Position numbers and translations under genes: made by a program | Assembly (NCBI RefSeq): GCF_036014215.1 | Contig: NZ_CP107921.1 | Coordinates: 5,401,501-5,465,500 of the forward strand | Length of the DNA stretch: 64,000 nt | Source: Streptomyces sp. NBC_00440 | GTDB lineage: Bacteria > Actinomycetota > Actinomycetes > Streptomycetales > Streptomycetaceae | Direction: 5' to 3' | Part shown: one piece after another, positions 15,559 to 25,225 of the stretch | How positions within the stretch are numbered: the first letter of the stretch is position 1 | Layout: the number at the start of each line of letters is the position of its first letter | Notes under the pieces: generated by a model | Databases searched by the model: none | Told to the model about the DNA's origin: nothing | The model's input: the letters and a program-made list of their open reading frames with translations, nothing else

Positions 15559-16510
15559 GCGCACTCCTCGTGATGGTCGGACGGAACGTCCAGGTGTCGC
15601 CCCCCAGTTCCCACGGGAACAGCTGCAGGTTCCAGGCACCGAGGGCGTTGGTGTAGGTGGCCATGTGGGAGAGCAGCGCGATGAAGTCCTCTTTGGAGGT
15701 GGTCTCCTCGATGACGGCGACCACCTCCCGGGTGAGGTCCCACAGCGTGTTCAGCCCGCAGTAGCCGAGGAATTCGGTGGGCTTGACGAGCAGGATCCTG
15801 GCCATCTCGACCAGCGCGGAGAACGGCACATCGGTCAGCCGGGCGGCCCGCACCAGTCCGGTGTGGGACACATAACCCAGCGGCCGGGTCTCCCCGTTGA
15901 TGCAGACGAGCGAGGTCAGTACCGAGCCCTTGGTCCCGGCCCCGCTGTCGAAGCGGCCCTCGTGCGCGGCGATCAGTTCCTCGGGCGGCTCGATCAGGAC
16001 CCGCTCGGTCTCCGCGGCGATCCGCTCGATCAGGTCGCGCGCCCGGGCGGACTCGGCCGGCATACGCCGCACCGCGTGGCCGGCCTCGCCGCCCACCCGC
16101 CGCACCTGCGCGAGGATCGGGGCGCCGTTGCCGTGCACGGCGTCCCAGACCATCTGGCCGATCTTCGGCAGCGCGTCGAGGTCCTCCGGGACGACGGAAC
16201 CGATCGGCGCGGTGGGCATCGGTTCTGTCAGGTCGCCGTACTTGATGGTGAGGTGCTGCACCGCGGAGCAGAACACCGTGCCGTCGGGCTGGATCTTGCG
16301 GTCGACCTTGTAGTCCGGCACGGCATGGAGGAGGTCGTGCGCCGGCGGGACGTGATAAATGCAGTCACCGGCCACGAGTGCGTGGCCCTGCAAGGTCCGA
16401 TACGGAAGTGACGCCCAGAGCGGCTCGACGATCTGGGCATTGCGGCCTTCGTCCAGAGTGATGCGTACCCTGGCGCCGATCGACTGCCAGGCGATCTCAA
16501 TTTGGCGCAT
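15551..16510 (-). CDS. stnK2: cucumopine-synthase-like Pictet-Spengler enzyme candidate
   Basis: 319 residues. The N-terminal part (IEIAWQSIGARVRITLDEG, then LPYRTLQGHALVAGDCIYHVP) resembles the cyclophilin-like domain of DUF3830/cucumopine-synthase proteins, followed by a mostly helical C-terminal half with WDLTREVVAVIEE. In streptonigrin work StnK2, a cucumopine-synthase homologue, was reported to catalyse the Pictet-Spengler condensation of beta-methyltryptophan with an aldehyde. Size, family and position beside the beta-methyltryptophan genes fit that assignment. It is the first gene of a minus-strand operon that continues into the FAD oxidoreductase with an 8-bp overlap. Confidence 0.75.
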   Translation of the reverse strand: MRQIEIAWQSIGARVRITLDEGRNAQIVEPLWASLPYRTLQGHALVAGDCIYHVPPAHDLLHAVPDYKVDRKIQPDGTVFCSAVQHLTIKYGDLTEPMPTAPIGSVVPEDLDALPKIGQMVWDAVHGNGAPILAQVRRVGGEAGHAVRRMPAESARARDLIERIAAETERVLIEPPEELIAAHEGRFDSGAGTKGSVLTSLVCINGETRPLGYVSHTGLVRAARLTDVPFSALVEMARILLVKPTEFLGYCGLNTLWDLTREVVAVIEETTSKEDFIALLSHMATYTNALGAWNLQLFPWELGGDTWTFRPTITRSAHA

Positions 16511-16767
16511 TATTCCTACCCCGTTCTCCTCGTTCCTCCAATTACGTGCATGTGTTCAAAAGGTTTGGAGGGTCGGTCGGATAGTGACATCGGGACGTTA
16601 TCAGCGGCCGGAACCGCACGGTAGGGAAAACAGGCCCACACCACCGAAGAGCTGCTGACTTTGTCACGTCGATATCTCGGCGATAAACTCGGTGTTTGTC
16701 AGTCTGCCGGGCTCCGCTGCGCCTTTGTCGGTATTTCGGGGGCCGACCTGACACAGGCGGGACCGGA
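16511..16767 (-). promoter_or_regulatory. promoter region of the Pictet-Spengler/beta-methyltryptophan operon
   Basis: 257 bp without a gene and more AT-rich than its surroundings. No copy of the StrR-type palindrome was found; only a loose GGTCGGTCGG stretch near 16571. I can give no confident -35/-10 assignment. Confidence 0.4.
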
Positions 16768-17874
16768 TTAATTCGGCGCGGACGGCGTGAGCGCGAACGG
16801 CGTGAGGTCGACACCGGGGGAGCGGCCGAGGTACAGATCGCGGATGATCCGGCCGGTGGCGGGCGCCTGGCCGAGATCCTGGCCCGTGTACCCGGCCGCG
16901 ACGAAGATCCGCTCGTGCACGCCGCTCGCTCTGCCGATGCACGCCGTCCTGGCCGGGGTGACGTCCACCGTCCCGGTCCACACGGTGTGCAGTCCGACGC
17001 CCTTGAGCTTCGGATACCGCGTGGCCAGCTCACCGGCGGCCTCCTTGAACCACACGTCCCGCATGTCCTGCCGCCGGGAGATGCGCTCCAGACCGACCAG
17101 GAAGGAGCGGCCGGCGCCCAGCGTCTTCAGCCCGGTCGCCGGGTGCACGGTGAAGGGGACGTCGAGCTCTCCGTCGGCGAGGACCGGGTCGGTGCGGAAC
17201 AGCTCGGCGGACTGCGCCCACAGCGGGAGTTCCAGCCCGGCCGAGGCCGCGAGTTCGCCGCTGCCGGCCTCGGCCGCGAGGACGACGGTCTCCGCGGTGA
17301 ACTCGCCGCGGGCGGTGGTGACCCGGCCGCTCTTCGCGTCCAGCCCGGTCACCGTATGGCCGGTCAGCAGCCGGGCGCCGTGTTCCCGCGCGCCGGCGGC
17401 ATAGCCCCGCATCACCTTGTCCACGTCGAGGAGGTAGGACTGCGGGCACCAGATCGCGGACCCGTCGCCGGCCGGGTCCAGCCAGGGGTTGTACGCGCGG
17501 GCCCGGTCCGCGGTCAGCGGCTCCAGTTCCACGCCTGCGGCGCGCTGGGCCGTCAACTCCCGCTCCAGCCCGGCGGCTTCCCGCCGGCCGTTCGGCACGA
17601 CCAGCCACCCGACGTCCGAGAGCACCAGGTCGGCGCCCCCGGCCGGGGTGAACGCACGGTAGTCCGCGAGGCTGCGTACCGTCAGCTCGGAGTTGTGGAC
17701 CTTCCCCGGTTGATAGGTGCGTACCGGGCGGGCGGCCGGCGCGGCGGCGGTCTCGGCGTCAGGACCGAGCAGGACGACATCGATGTCCGCCCGTGCGCAG
17801 TGATATGCGATCGAAAGCGCCGTCACTCCGCCGCCGACGATGAGCATGTCAGTGGTGTTCCCCTGGCGAGGCAT
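16768..17874 (-). CDS. second DadA/sarcosine-oxidase-like flavoprotein, FAD fingerprint degenerate
   Basis: 368 residues from ATG 17874, with GGGGAGGG upstream. It is a clear paralogue of the 14440 gene along its whole length (LERISR, GTVDVTP, AAGYTGQDLGQAPATGRIIRDL). Two residues that normally hold FAD are changed: the third glycine of the fingerprint is Ala19 (GGGVTA), and the ribose-binding acid at the end of strand two is Gly37 (VVLLGPDAE). It may be a non-catalytic partner of the other copy, may bind FAD differently, or may be decaying; the frame is intact, so it is probably still used. It lies 41 bp downstream of the chimeric regulator gene. Confidence 0.82.
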   Translation of the reverse strand: MPRQGNTTDMLIVGGGVTALSIAYHCARADIDVVLLGPDAETAAAPAARPVRTYQPGKVHNSELTVRSLADYRAFTPAGGADLVLSDVGWLVVPNGRREAAGLERELTAQRAAGVELEPLTADRARAYNPWLDPAGDGSAIWCPQSYLLDVDKVMRGYAAGAREHGARLLTGHTVTGLDAKSGRVTTARGEFTAETVVLAAEAGSGELAASAGLELPLWAQSAELFRTDPVLADGELDVPFTVHPATGLKTLGAGRSFLVGLERISRRQDMRDVWFKEAAGELATRYPKLKGVGLHTVWTGTVDVTPARTACIGRASGVHERIFVAAGYTGQDLGQAPATGRIIRDLYLGRSPGVDLTPFALTPSAPN

Positions 17875-17915
17875 ATGCCCTCCCCTGTCGATGAGAATTT
17901 CCCCGTGCAATGGTG

Positions 17916-19868
17916 TTACGCAAGGTCGGCCCGGTAATCGGTCCGGGCCAGCAAACGCACGAGATTCGCAATGGAGGCGAGCGTGACGTGCCGGTGCCAG
18001 CCGGGAAAGGACCGGCCGCTGAAATCCCAGATTCCGACGTGCTGGGAAACCGAATCCAGATCTCGGTCCACCCGGCGCACGAGCCTGGACAATTTCAGTA
18101 CGGTCGCGGCCGGCACCGTCGTCAAGGTCGTCAGCCACAACTCCTCGCACACGTTCTCCCCCACCGGGCTGACCGCGATCAGCCGCAGCGGCGCCTCCGC
18201 GCCCGGGTGGAGGTGCTGGGAGCCGGCGGGCCACTGGACGCCGACGGTGGTGATCAAGTGGCCCTTCTCGACCGCGGGATCGGGGCCGTCGACCGGCCGG
18301 CGGCGGAACCGGGCCACCTCCACGATCCGGCGCGCGGTGAGCGGCCCGTGCGAGCGGTGCCCGGCCAGCGCCGGGTCGTTGATCTGCAAGGGCATGGCCG
18401 CCGGGATCCGTACGAGCAGGGGCACTTCCGCGGCGTGCAGCGGCCGGAGGATCTGGACGTGTTCCATGTCGCGCCCGTCGAGCACCACCGGACGGTCGGG
18501 GCCCCCGGTGCGGGCCAGTACGTGCAGAAGGGCGTGGGCCGTGCACTCGCCGAGGGACTCGGCGCTGATGTCGTCGGGCATCCCCGCCCGCCCGCGCCGG
18601 TGCGGGTCCTCGACCCAGTCCTTGGGCACTTGGAGGCGCCAGCTCACCGGGGTGCTGGCCGTCTCGGACGCCGCGAGGACGCCGACCGCCTGCTGGCCGT
18701 TGACGGCCTTCCCCCGGGTCGGGCAGAACCGCCGGCTCACCGCCACCGCCTGCTGGCCCGCCTTGGGGATGAGCACCGGGCGGATCACCCATGCCTCGGG
18801 CTCCATGGTCCGCGCCACGTAGCGGGTGAGCGCGGTGCGGACGGGTTCCCAGTTCCAGGTGGAGTCGCTGATGAAGTGGTGCAACCGCTGGTCGATCCCC
18901 GGGTCGTCGACGGAGGCCGCGATGTTCCGGATGCTCTTCCGGCCGGGCGTGCCCAGCAGCCCCCGCAGGTACTGGCGGGCCCTCAGCCGTTGGTCGCGCC
19001 GGGTGAGGGTGGCGAACAACTCGTCGCAGACCCGGTCGAGGAGGATCTCCGTCGCGTCGGACAGGCCGGTGTGCCCCAGCAGGGGCGGCCGGTCGCCCGG
19101 GGTGCGCGGTGCCGGCGCCGCCGGGGCGGGCAGTGCCACGGACGGGCTCTCCGGCCCGGCGCCGTAAGGGACTTCGGGTACCTCGCGCAGGCCCCGGCGC
19201 AGCCGGTTCAGCACGTCGACGACGGTGCGCGGCTCCAGTTCGAATTCCTGCGCAACCTGGTGGACCGGGGTGGAGAGCCGCGAGGCCGGCGTCTTCCCGG
19301 GGAGTCCGGTGTACCGCGGCGGCGCCGCCGGGCGGGGGCGTTGCAGCGGGACCAGATTGGTCGGCTGCGGGTCGGGGACGTCCAGGAGGCCGCGGAGCGC
19401 ACGTACGGTCCTCGGGTCGAGTCCGGTCACCGCGGCGATCGTGGGATCCGGCCAGTGCGGGCGCGAGTTGAGGATCCGGGTGGCCGCCGCGGTGCGGTCG
19501 TCGAAGGAGAGGGGCATTCCGTGCCGGGCGTTGGACGACACCGCGGCGACGAACGCGTCCTCCTCGTCCCCGTCGAAGAAGACCACTTCGATCGACTGGT
19601 CGCCGCGTAGTTCCGCGGCCTTCAGCCGGTGCATTCCGTCCAGGATCCGCATGGTCTTGCGGTGCACGAAGATGGGCGGGAGTTTGACCGGTGAAAGAGC
19701 CAGGGTGGTGACGTATTCTTTGTTCTCCCCGCGCGCTCTGAGGTTTTCCCCGTGCCGCAGAATGCGAATGGGAATGGTGCAGGTCTGCAGGGCCGTTGGC
19801 TGCTCGGGTGGCGAAAGGGCCTCACCCGGGCTGTCGACTTGAGTGACCGCAGCTTGTTCCCAGCGCAT
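17916..19868 (-). CDS. chimeric regulator: StrR/ParB-type DNA-binding domain fused to an inactive IS701-type transposase
   Basis: 650 residues from ATG 19868 (GAGGGG upstream); the frame is open to 19976. Residues 30-160 match StrR/NovG/ParB-like activators (LPPIFVHRKTMRILDGMHRL, then a helix-turn-helix around DPTIAAVTGLDPRTVRALRG). A second small helix-turn-helix-like segment lies near 200-225. Residues 280-645 match IS701-family transposases (YLRGLLGTPGRKSIRNIAA, then FSGRSFPGWHRHVTL). Two of the three DDE acids are lost: VIDD of active enzymes is VIRP (Arg363, Pro364), and the Glu of FEGRS is Ser617; Asp464 remains. It is therefore a domesticated, non-transposing protein. No terminal repeats flank it. 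I infer it activates the cluster through the GTCCGACTG palindromes. Confidence 0.87.
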   Translation of the reverse strand: MRWEQAAVTQVDSPGEALSPPEQPTALQTCTIPIRILRHGENLRARGENKEYVTTLALSPVKLPPIFVHRKTMRILDGMHRLKAAELRGDQSIEVVFFDGDEEDAFVAAVSSNARHGMPLSFDDRTAAATRILNSRPHWPDPTIAAVTGLDPRTVRALRGLLDVPDPQPTNLVPLQRPRPAAPPRYTGLPGKTPASRLSTPVHQVAQEFELEPRTVVDVLNRLRRGLREVPEVPYGAGPESPSVALPAPAAPAPRTPGDRPPLLGHTGLSDATEILLDRVCDELFATLTRRDQRLRARQYLRGLLGTPGRKSIRNIAASVDDPGIDQRLHHFISDSTWNWEPVRTALTRYVARTMEPEAWVIRPVLIPKAGQQAVAVSRRFCPTRGKAVNGQQAVGVLAASETASTPVSWRLQVPKDWVEDPHRRGRAGMPDDISAESLGECTAHALLHVLARTGGPDRPVVLDGRDMEHVQILRPLHAAEVPLLVRIPAAMPLQINDPALAGHRSHGPLTARRIVEVARFRRRPVDGPDPAVEKGHLITTVGVQWPAGSQHLHPGAEAPLRLIAVSPVGENVCEELWLTTLTTVPAATVLKLSRLVRRVDRDLDSVSQHVGIWDFSGRSFPGWHRHVTLASIANLVRLLARTDYRADLA

Positions 19869-20627
19869 CGGTGTCCCCTCATCCAGTAAATCCGTGTCGG
19901 TGTACCTGGAGAAAACGTCATGGTGGGGTGGCCGGCCGGTGTGCAGAACACCCGCCGCGCGAGGGAACTCAGGCACGCGATAACGGATTTCGAGAGATTC
20001 CCCCGTCGGATCCCCGGCTCATGCTGAATAAGCAGATATTGTCGTCAGGCTATACAGGCCTTCGATGGACAACAAGTGTGTGAGTTGATCACCGCGTCGA
20101 GCGCGCTGCTGGTTTTTTTCTCCCCAGTCGGACGGAGTGCCTGAATACCCAGTCGGACGGGAGATGTTGAATCCACGGAATGTGCGGCGGCGGTCGGTCG
20201 CCGTCCCGGACGCTACGTCGGCCCGGCCCCGCCCGCAACCAGGTCGGGCGGCGGCCCGGACAGCCCGGCAGTATTTCCGGAACGGCGATCGGGGCGGCCG
20301 GGCACCCCCCCGGATTCCCTGTCGGCCCCCCCCCGGATCCGCAGCCTGCGGCCGACCTGATGTGGAAGCACCTCACCTGACACAGTTCCCCGACGGACAT
20401 TGGCCCCGCCGTGAACGGGCCATAAGACTGAGGCGCAGTCAGCCGGCCGCCCGATCGACGGAGATCGACCGGGTAGCCCCGCCGGCGAGGTGGATTTCGC
20501 CGGCGCCCCATGCCGTCCATCCCCATCAGACCGTGTGCGCCTCCCGCCGCCGGGTGGCCGTGTGCGGGCCACATGTCAGCTGCCCCCGCGCAGCCGGACA
20601 TCCGTCGAGCAAGTCCGGGAGATCACC
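19869..20627. other. long divergent promoter region
   Basis: About 760 bp between the regulator (minus) and the DAHP synthase (plus). I see no gene. AT-rich stretches near 20030-20060 and 20113-20119 (a T7 run) suggest promoters. It carries two StrR-type half-sites at 20125-20158. The frame of the DAHP synthase is open upstream to 20490, but that part has poor coding character. Confidence 0.6.
20125..20158 (-). promoter_or_regulatory. two direct StrR-type half-sites
   Basis: CAGTCGGAC occurs at 20125-20133 and again at 20150-20158, in the same orientation, 25 bp apart. A degenerate inverted partner (6 of 9 bases, spacing 10) precedes the second copy. They lie 257-290 bp upstream of the regulator start, so autoregulation or control of the DAHP-synthase operon is possible. 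Confidence 0.5.
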
Positions 20628-21830
20628 GTGCTCACTCGTTCATCACCCAAGGACGCACCGGCCGCCGCCGCATGCGACCTGGAGCTGGGTCCGGCGAGGC
20701 AGCAGCCCCAGTGGCCCGACGCGGCACTCGTCCGGCGGGTCCGCGGCCAACTGGCCACCCTCCCGGGGCTCCTCGAAGCCCAGCAGGTGCTCGCGCTGCG
20801 CACCCGGCTCGCCGCGGTCGCCACCGGTGCGGCCCAGGTGGTCCAGGCCGGTGACTGCGCGGAGGATCCCGCCGACTGCACCCCTGCCGACGTCGCCCGC
20901 AAGTCCCATCTGCTGGAACTCCTCGCGGTCCGGATGGAGCAGAACACCGGCCGGCCGGTGCTGCGGGCCGGCCGGCTGGCCGGCCAGTTCGCCAAGCCCC
21001 GTTCCGTGCGGACCGAACAGGTCGGCGGCCTCGAACTGCCCCCGTACCGCGGGCACATGGTGAACGGCCCGGAGCCCACCCCGGAGCGCCGGCGCCCCGA
21101 TCCGACCCGGATCCTCTCCGGCTACCGGCTCGCCGACGCCGTCATGCGGTACCTGGGCTGGGCAGACCGGGGCACGCGCCCGCGCACCGCACCCGAGGTG
21201 TGGACCAGCCACGAGGCCCTGCTGCTCGACTACGAGCTGCCGATGGTGCGCCGCTCGGCGTCGGGCCGGGCGTGGCTGTCGTCCACGCACTGGCCGTGGA
21301 TCGGCGAGCGCACCCGGCAGGTCGACGGGGCCCATGTCGCGCTGCTCGCCCAGGTCGTCAACCCGGTGGCCTGCAAGGTCGGCCCCACCATGACGACCGG
21401 GGAGCTGCTGGCCCTGTGCGCACGGCTCGACCCGCACAGGGAGCCGGGCCGGCTCACCCTGATCGCCCGGATGGGAGCCGACGAGATCGGTGGCCGGCTG
21501 CCCGCCCTCGTCGCGGCGGTGCGGGCCGCAGGGCACCCGGTGATCTGGCTCTGCGACCCGATGCACGGCAACACCTTCGCCACACCGGACGGGTTCAAGA
21601 CCCGGCTCCTGCACAGGATCGTGCAGGAGGTGACCCGCTTCCAGGACGCGGTCGCTGACGGCGGCGGCATCGCCGGCGGCCTGCATCTTGAGACCACCCC
21701 GGACGACGTCACGGAATGTGCCCGGACCTGGGAGGACATCCCGCACGTCGGTGACAAGTACACCAGCCTCTGCGATCCGCGCCTCAACCCGGACCAGGCC
21801 GTCGAGGTGGTCTCGGCATGGCGGGCGTGA
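20628..21830 (+). CDS. class II DAHP synthase
   Basis: 400 residues from GTG 20628, with GGGAG six bases upstream. It condenses phosphoenolpyruvate and erythrose 4-phosphate to DAHP, the first step of the shikimate pathway. The class II signature is clear: QAGDCAED at 73-80 with the metal-binding Cys77, GRLAGQFAKPRS at 115-126, NPVACKVGPTM, and the DPMHGNT and HLETTPDDVTEC motifs. The family's N-terminal regulatory extension is short. A private copy in a cluster raises chorismate supply, and here it heads the 3-hydroxyanthranilate operon. A 74-bp spacer separates it from the next gene. Confidence 0.92.
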   Translation: MLTRSSPKDAPAAAACDLELGPARQQPQWPDAALVRRVRGQLATLPGLLEAQQVLALRTRLAAVATGAAQVVQAGDCAEDPADCTPADVARKSHLLELLAVRMEQNTGRPVLRAGRLAGQFAKPRSVRTEQVGGLELPPYRGHMVNGPEPTPERRRPDPTRILSGYRLADAVMRYLGWADRGTRPRTAPEVWTSHEALLLDYELPMVRRSASGRAWLSSTHWPWIGERTRQVDGAHVALLAQVVNPVACKVGPTMTTGELLALCARLDPHREPGRLTLIARMGADEIGGRLPALVAAVRAAGHPVIWLCDPMHGNTFATPDGFKTRLLHRIVQEVTRFQDAVADGGGIAGGLHLETTPDDVTECARTWEDIPHVGDKYTSLCDPRLNPDQAVEVVSAWRA

Positions 21831-21904
21831 GCACCGGCCGGCTCGCAACAGGCCCGCAGGAACCGGAACTTATCCGTGCCCACCCAGCAATGGAGGTCTG
21901 AACA

Positions 21905-22675
21905 ATGGAGGACGCAATCGCCCTGGTCACCGGGGCAGCGGGTGGTATCGGCGCCGCCGTCGTCCGCGCGCTGGGCAGGCGTGGCATGCGAGTGGCCGCG
22001 GTGGACCGGGACGCCGGTCGGCTCGACGAGGTGGTGGGCAAGATGGTCGCCGACGGACACTCCGTCGAGGCGTTCCCCGCCGACGTCACCAGCGCCGCCG
22101 AGGTGGAAGAACTGGTGGACGGCGTGGAGAGCGCGCTGGGGCCGGTGGACCACCTGGTCAACGCCGCCGGTGTGCTGCGCATGAGCCCCGTGAGCCAACT
22201 GGCCGACGAGGACTGGGCCGCGACCTTCGCCGTCAACACCACCGGCGTGATGCAGGTGTCGCGCGCGGTGGTCAAACGCATGGTGCCGCGCTCCCGCGGC
22301 GCCATCGTCACCGTGGCGTCCAACGCGGCCGGTACGCCCCGTACGGAGATGGCGGCCTACGCCGCGTCGAAGGCCGCGGCGACGATGTTCACCAAGTGCC
22401 TGGCCCTGGAAGTAGCCCGCCACGGCATCCGCTGCAACGTCGTCGCCCCCGGCTCCACCGACACCGCGATGCTCCGGTCCATGTGGCACGACGAGTCCGG
22501 CCCGCAGGCGACGATCGACGGCCGGCCCGATGCCTACAAGCTGGGCATCCCGCTGGGCAAGCTGGCCCGGCCCGCGGACATCGCGGACGCCGTGGTCTTC
22601 CTGCTCTCCGAACAGGCCGGGCACATCACCATGCACGACCTGACCGTCGACGGCGGCGCCACTCTGGGCGTGTGA
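21905..22675 (+). CDS. short-chain dehydrogenase (EntA/DhbA-like, 3-hydroxyanthranilate-forming)
   Basis: 256 residues, ATG 21905 with GGAGG upstream. Classical SDR: nucleotide loop [10 protein letters not shown] at 9-18, NAAG at 86-89, and the catalytic set Ser139, Tyr152 and Lys156. The closest functional type is 2,3-dihydro-2,3-dihydroxybenzoate dehydrogenase. Beside PhzD- and PhzE-like genes it is expected to oxidise trans-2,3-dihydro-3-hydroxyanthranilate to 3-hydroxyanthranilate, as in other clusters with this gene trio. It is co-directional with its neighbours at short spacing. Confidence 0.9.
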   Translation: MEDAIALVTGAAGGIGAAVVRALGRRGMRVAAVDRDAGRLDEVVGKMVADGHSVEAFPADVTSAAEVEELVDGVESALGPVDHLVNAAGVLRMSPVSQLADEDWAATFAVNTTGVMQVSRAVVKRMVPRSRGAIVTVASNAAGTPRTEMAAYAASKAAATMFTKCLALEVARHGIRCNVVAPGSTDTAMLRSMWHDESGPQATIDGRPDAYKLGIPLGKLARPADIADAVVFLLSEQAGHITMHDLTVDGGATLGV

Positions 22676-22702
22676 GGAACCTTGGGCGTGAAGGAGATGG
22701 TC

Positions 22703-23326
22703 ATGGCAGGAATACCCCCCATTGAGCCCTACCCGATGCCGGCCGCGGGCGACCTGCCCGAGAACGTCGCCGGGTGGGAAGCCGACCCGGACCGGGCGGT
22801 GCTGCTCATCCACGACATGCAGCGCTACTTCCTGCGCCCGTTCCCGGACACCGTCCGCAAACAACTGGTGCGCAACACGGCGCAGCTCCGGGAGCACTGC
22901 GTGAGCCTCGGCATCCCGGTCGCCTACACCGCCCAGCCGGGCGGGATGACCGACGACGACCGCGGCCTGCTCAAGGACTTCTGGGGACCCGGTATGCAGG
23001 TCGACCCCGCCGACCGCCGGATCGTCGACGAACTGGCGGCGGCCCCGGACGACTGGCAGTTCACCAAGTGGCGCTACAGCGCCTTCTTCCGGTCGGACCT
23101 GCGCGAACGCATGGCGCGGCACGGCCGCGACCAACTCGTCATCTGCGGTGTGTACGGACACGTCGGGGTGCTGATGACCGCGGTCGAGGCGTTCACCCAC
23201 GACCTCCAGACGTTCCTCGTCGCCGACGCGATCGGGGACTTCTCAGCGGAGCACCACCGGCTCACCCTCAGCTACGCCGCCCAGCGCTGCGCGGTGGTCA
23301 CCACGGTCAAGGAGATCTGCCCATGA
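22703..23326 (+). CDS. PhzD-like isochorismatase (ADIC hydrolase)
   Basis: 207 residues from ATG 22703, exactly the length of Pseudomonas PhzD; GGAG is six bases upstream. The catalytic Asp38 is in [14 protein letters not shown], the catalytic Lys lies in [10 protein letters not shown], and [10 protein letters not shown] matches PhzD closely. It removes the pyruvate enol ether from 2-amino-2-deoxyisochorismate to give trans-2,3-dihydro-3-hydroxyanthranilate. Its stop overlaps the start of the ADIC synthase gene (ATGA), so the two are translationally coupled. Confidence 0.93.
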   Translation: MAGIPPIEPYPMPAAGDLPENVAGWEADPDRAVLLIHDMQRYFLRPFPDTVRKQLVRNTAQLREHCVSLGIPVAYTAQPGGMTDDDRGLLKDFWGPGMQVDPADRRIVDELAAAPDDWQFTKWRYSAFFRSDLRERMARHGRDQLVICGVYGHVGVLMTAVEAFTHDLQTFLVADAIGDFSAEHHRLTLSYAAQRCAVVTTVKEICP

Positions 23327-25209
23327 CCGAGCCCACCACGCCCGCGGCGCCGGACCTGCTCGACCTGGTCCTGTCGCCGCGGCCACCGGCGTTCGCGCTG
23401 ATCCACCGCCCGGAGCGGACCGGCGGCCCGGTCCTGGACGTCCTCGTCGGCGAGGTGTCCGAGGTGGCCGCCCTGGCCGACATTCCGCTGCCCGAACGGG
23501 CCGAAGGCGCGGGGCACTCCGTGCTGGTGATGGTGCCGTTCCGGCAGCTCGCCGAGCGAGGCTTCGCCTGCCCCGACGACGGCGAGCCGCTGCTGGCGAT
23601 GACCATCACCGCACAGGCCGCGGTGGACTGCCACGAGGCGCTGGAACAGCTGCCCGACCTGCCGACCGGGCTCTCCGGCCAGCACTTCGACATCTCCGAC
23701 GACGCCTACGCCGACCTGGTGCGGACGGTCGTCACCGAGGAGATCGGCCGGGGCGAGGGCGGCAACTTCGTCCTCAAGCGCTCCTACGTCGCGGAGATCA
23801 CCGACTACACGCCCCGGCATGGCCTGTCGCTGTTCCGCCGGCTGCTCCAGCAGGAGAGCGGCGCGTACTGGACGTTCATCGTGCACACCGGCGACCGGAC
23901 GTTCGTAGGTGCCACCCCGGAGCGGCACATCAGCGTGCACGGCGGCACCGCCGTGATGAACCCGATCAGCGGCACCTACCGCTACCCGCCGAGCGGCCCG
24001 GCCCTGCCGGAGGTGCTCTCCTTCCTCGACGACCGCAAGGAGACCGACGAGCTCTACATGGTCCTCGACGAGGAGCTCAAGATGATGGCCGGGATCTGCG
24101 ACGGCGGGGGCCGCGTCGTCGGCCCGTACCTCAAGGAGATGGCCCGGCTGGCGCACACCGAGTACTTCATCGAGGGACGCACCAACCGCGACCCGCGCGA
24201 GATCCTCCGGCAGACGATGTTCGCCCCCACCGTGACCGGGAGCCCGCTGGAGAACGCCTGCCGGATCATCAGCCGGTACGAGCCGGCAGGCCGCGGGTAC
24301 TACAGCGGGGCCGTCGCGCTCATCGGCCGCGACGCCGGCGGCGACCGCACGCTGGACTCCGCCATCCTGATCCGCACCGCCGACATCGACCGGGCCGGCC
24401 GGCTCCGGATCGGGGTCGGGGCGACCCTGGTCCGCCACTCCGACCCGGCGTCGGAGGTCGCCGAAACGCGGGCCAAGGCCGCGGGGCTGCTCGCCGCGTT
24501 GCAGGCCGACCGGCCCGCGCGCCTCGCCGACGACCCGCGCGTCCAGGCCGCGCTGGCCCGCCGCAACACCGGCATCGCCGACTTCTGGCTGACCCACGCG
24601 GACCGGCGGAAGAGCCCCCGGCCCGCGATGCGCGGCCGCCGGGTGCTGGTCATCGACGCCGAGGACACCTTCACCGCCATGCTGTACCACCAGCTCGGCG
24701 CTCTGGGCCTTGAGGTGACGGTCCGCCGGTTCGACGACCAGTACACCTTCGACGGATACGAGCTGGTCGTCATGGGCCCGGGGCCCGGTGACCCGCTGGA
24801 TGCCGGACACCCCAAGATCGACCGGCTGCGCCACGCGATCGACCGGCTGCTGGCTGAGCGACGGCCGTTCCTCGCGGTGTGCCTCAGCCACCAGGTGCTC
24901 AGCGCCCGGCTCGGGCTGGAGGTGATACGCAAGGAAGTGCCGAACCAGGGCCTCCAGCGGGAGATCGACCTGTTCGGCCGCCCGGAACGGGTCGGCTTCT
25001 ACAACTCCTTCGCCGCCCGCAGCGACGACGACAAGATCGAGTACCCGGGGACCGGTGTGGTGGAGATCAGCCGCGATCCGGCGACGGGGGAGGTACACGC
25101 GCTGCGCGGGCCCCGGTTCGCATCGGTGCAGTTCCACGCGGAGTCGGTGCTCACCGTCGACGGCGTCCGCATCACCGCCGACCGGATCGGTGAAGTCCTG
25201 GGCCAGTGA
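23323..25209 (+). CDS. PhzE-like 2-amino-2-deoxyisochorismate synthase
   Basis: 628 residues, the size of PhzE (about 627). The N-terminal two-thirds is a chorismate-utilising domain ([21 protein letters not shown]-like [24 protein letters not shown]). The C-terminal third is a glutamine amidotransferase with the nucleophile Cys520 (AVCLSHQ) and His605/Glu607 (QFHAES). It converts chorismate and glutamine to ADIC, the branch point to 3-hydroxyanthranilate. It is the last gene of the operon and is followed by a strong terminator. Confidence 0.93.
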   Translation: MTEPTTPAAPDLLDLVLSPRPPAFALIHRPERTGGPVLDVLVGEVSEVAALADIPLPERAEGAGHSVLVMVPFRQLAERGFACPDDGEPLLAMTITAQAAVDCHEALEQLPDLPTGLSGQHFDISDDAYADLVRTVVTEEIGRGEGGNFVLKRSYVAEITDYTPRHGLSLFRRLLQQESGAYWTFIVHTGDRTFVGATPERHISVHGGTAVMNPISGTYRYPPSGPALPEVLSFLDDRKETDELYMVLDEELKMMAGICDGGGRVVGPYLKEMARLAHTEYFIEGRTNRDPREILRQTMFAPTVTGSPLENACRIISRYEPAGRGYYSGAVALIGRDAGGDRTLDSAILIRTADIDRAGRLRIGVGATLVRHSDPASEVAETRAKAAGLLAALQADRPARLADDPRVQAALARRNTGIADFWLTHADRRKSPRPAMRGRRVLVIDAEDTFTAMLYHQLGALGLEVTVRRFDDQYTFDGYELVVMGPGPGDPLDAGHPKIDRLRHAIDRLLAERRPFLAVCLSHQVLSARLGLEVIRKEVPNQGLQREIDLFGRPERVGFYNSFAARSDDDKIEYPGTGVVEISRDPATGEVHALRGPRFASVQFHAESVLTVDGVRITADRIGEVLGQ

Positions 25210-25225
25210 CGCAGGAAGACAGCAG

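Noticed and set aside
16561..16620. GGTCGGTCGG ... CGGGAC stretch as another StrR-type site
   Set aside because: No inverted 9-N11-9 arrangement and too many mismatches to the half-site.
17916..19868. The chimeric gene as an active IS701 insertion sequence
   Set aside because: Two catalytic acids are missing, no terminal inverted repeats or target duplication are visible, and a complete regulator domain is fused in frame.
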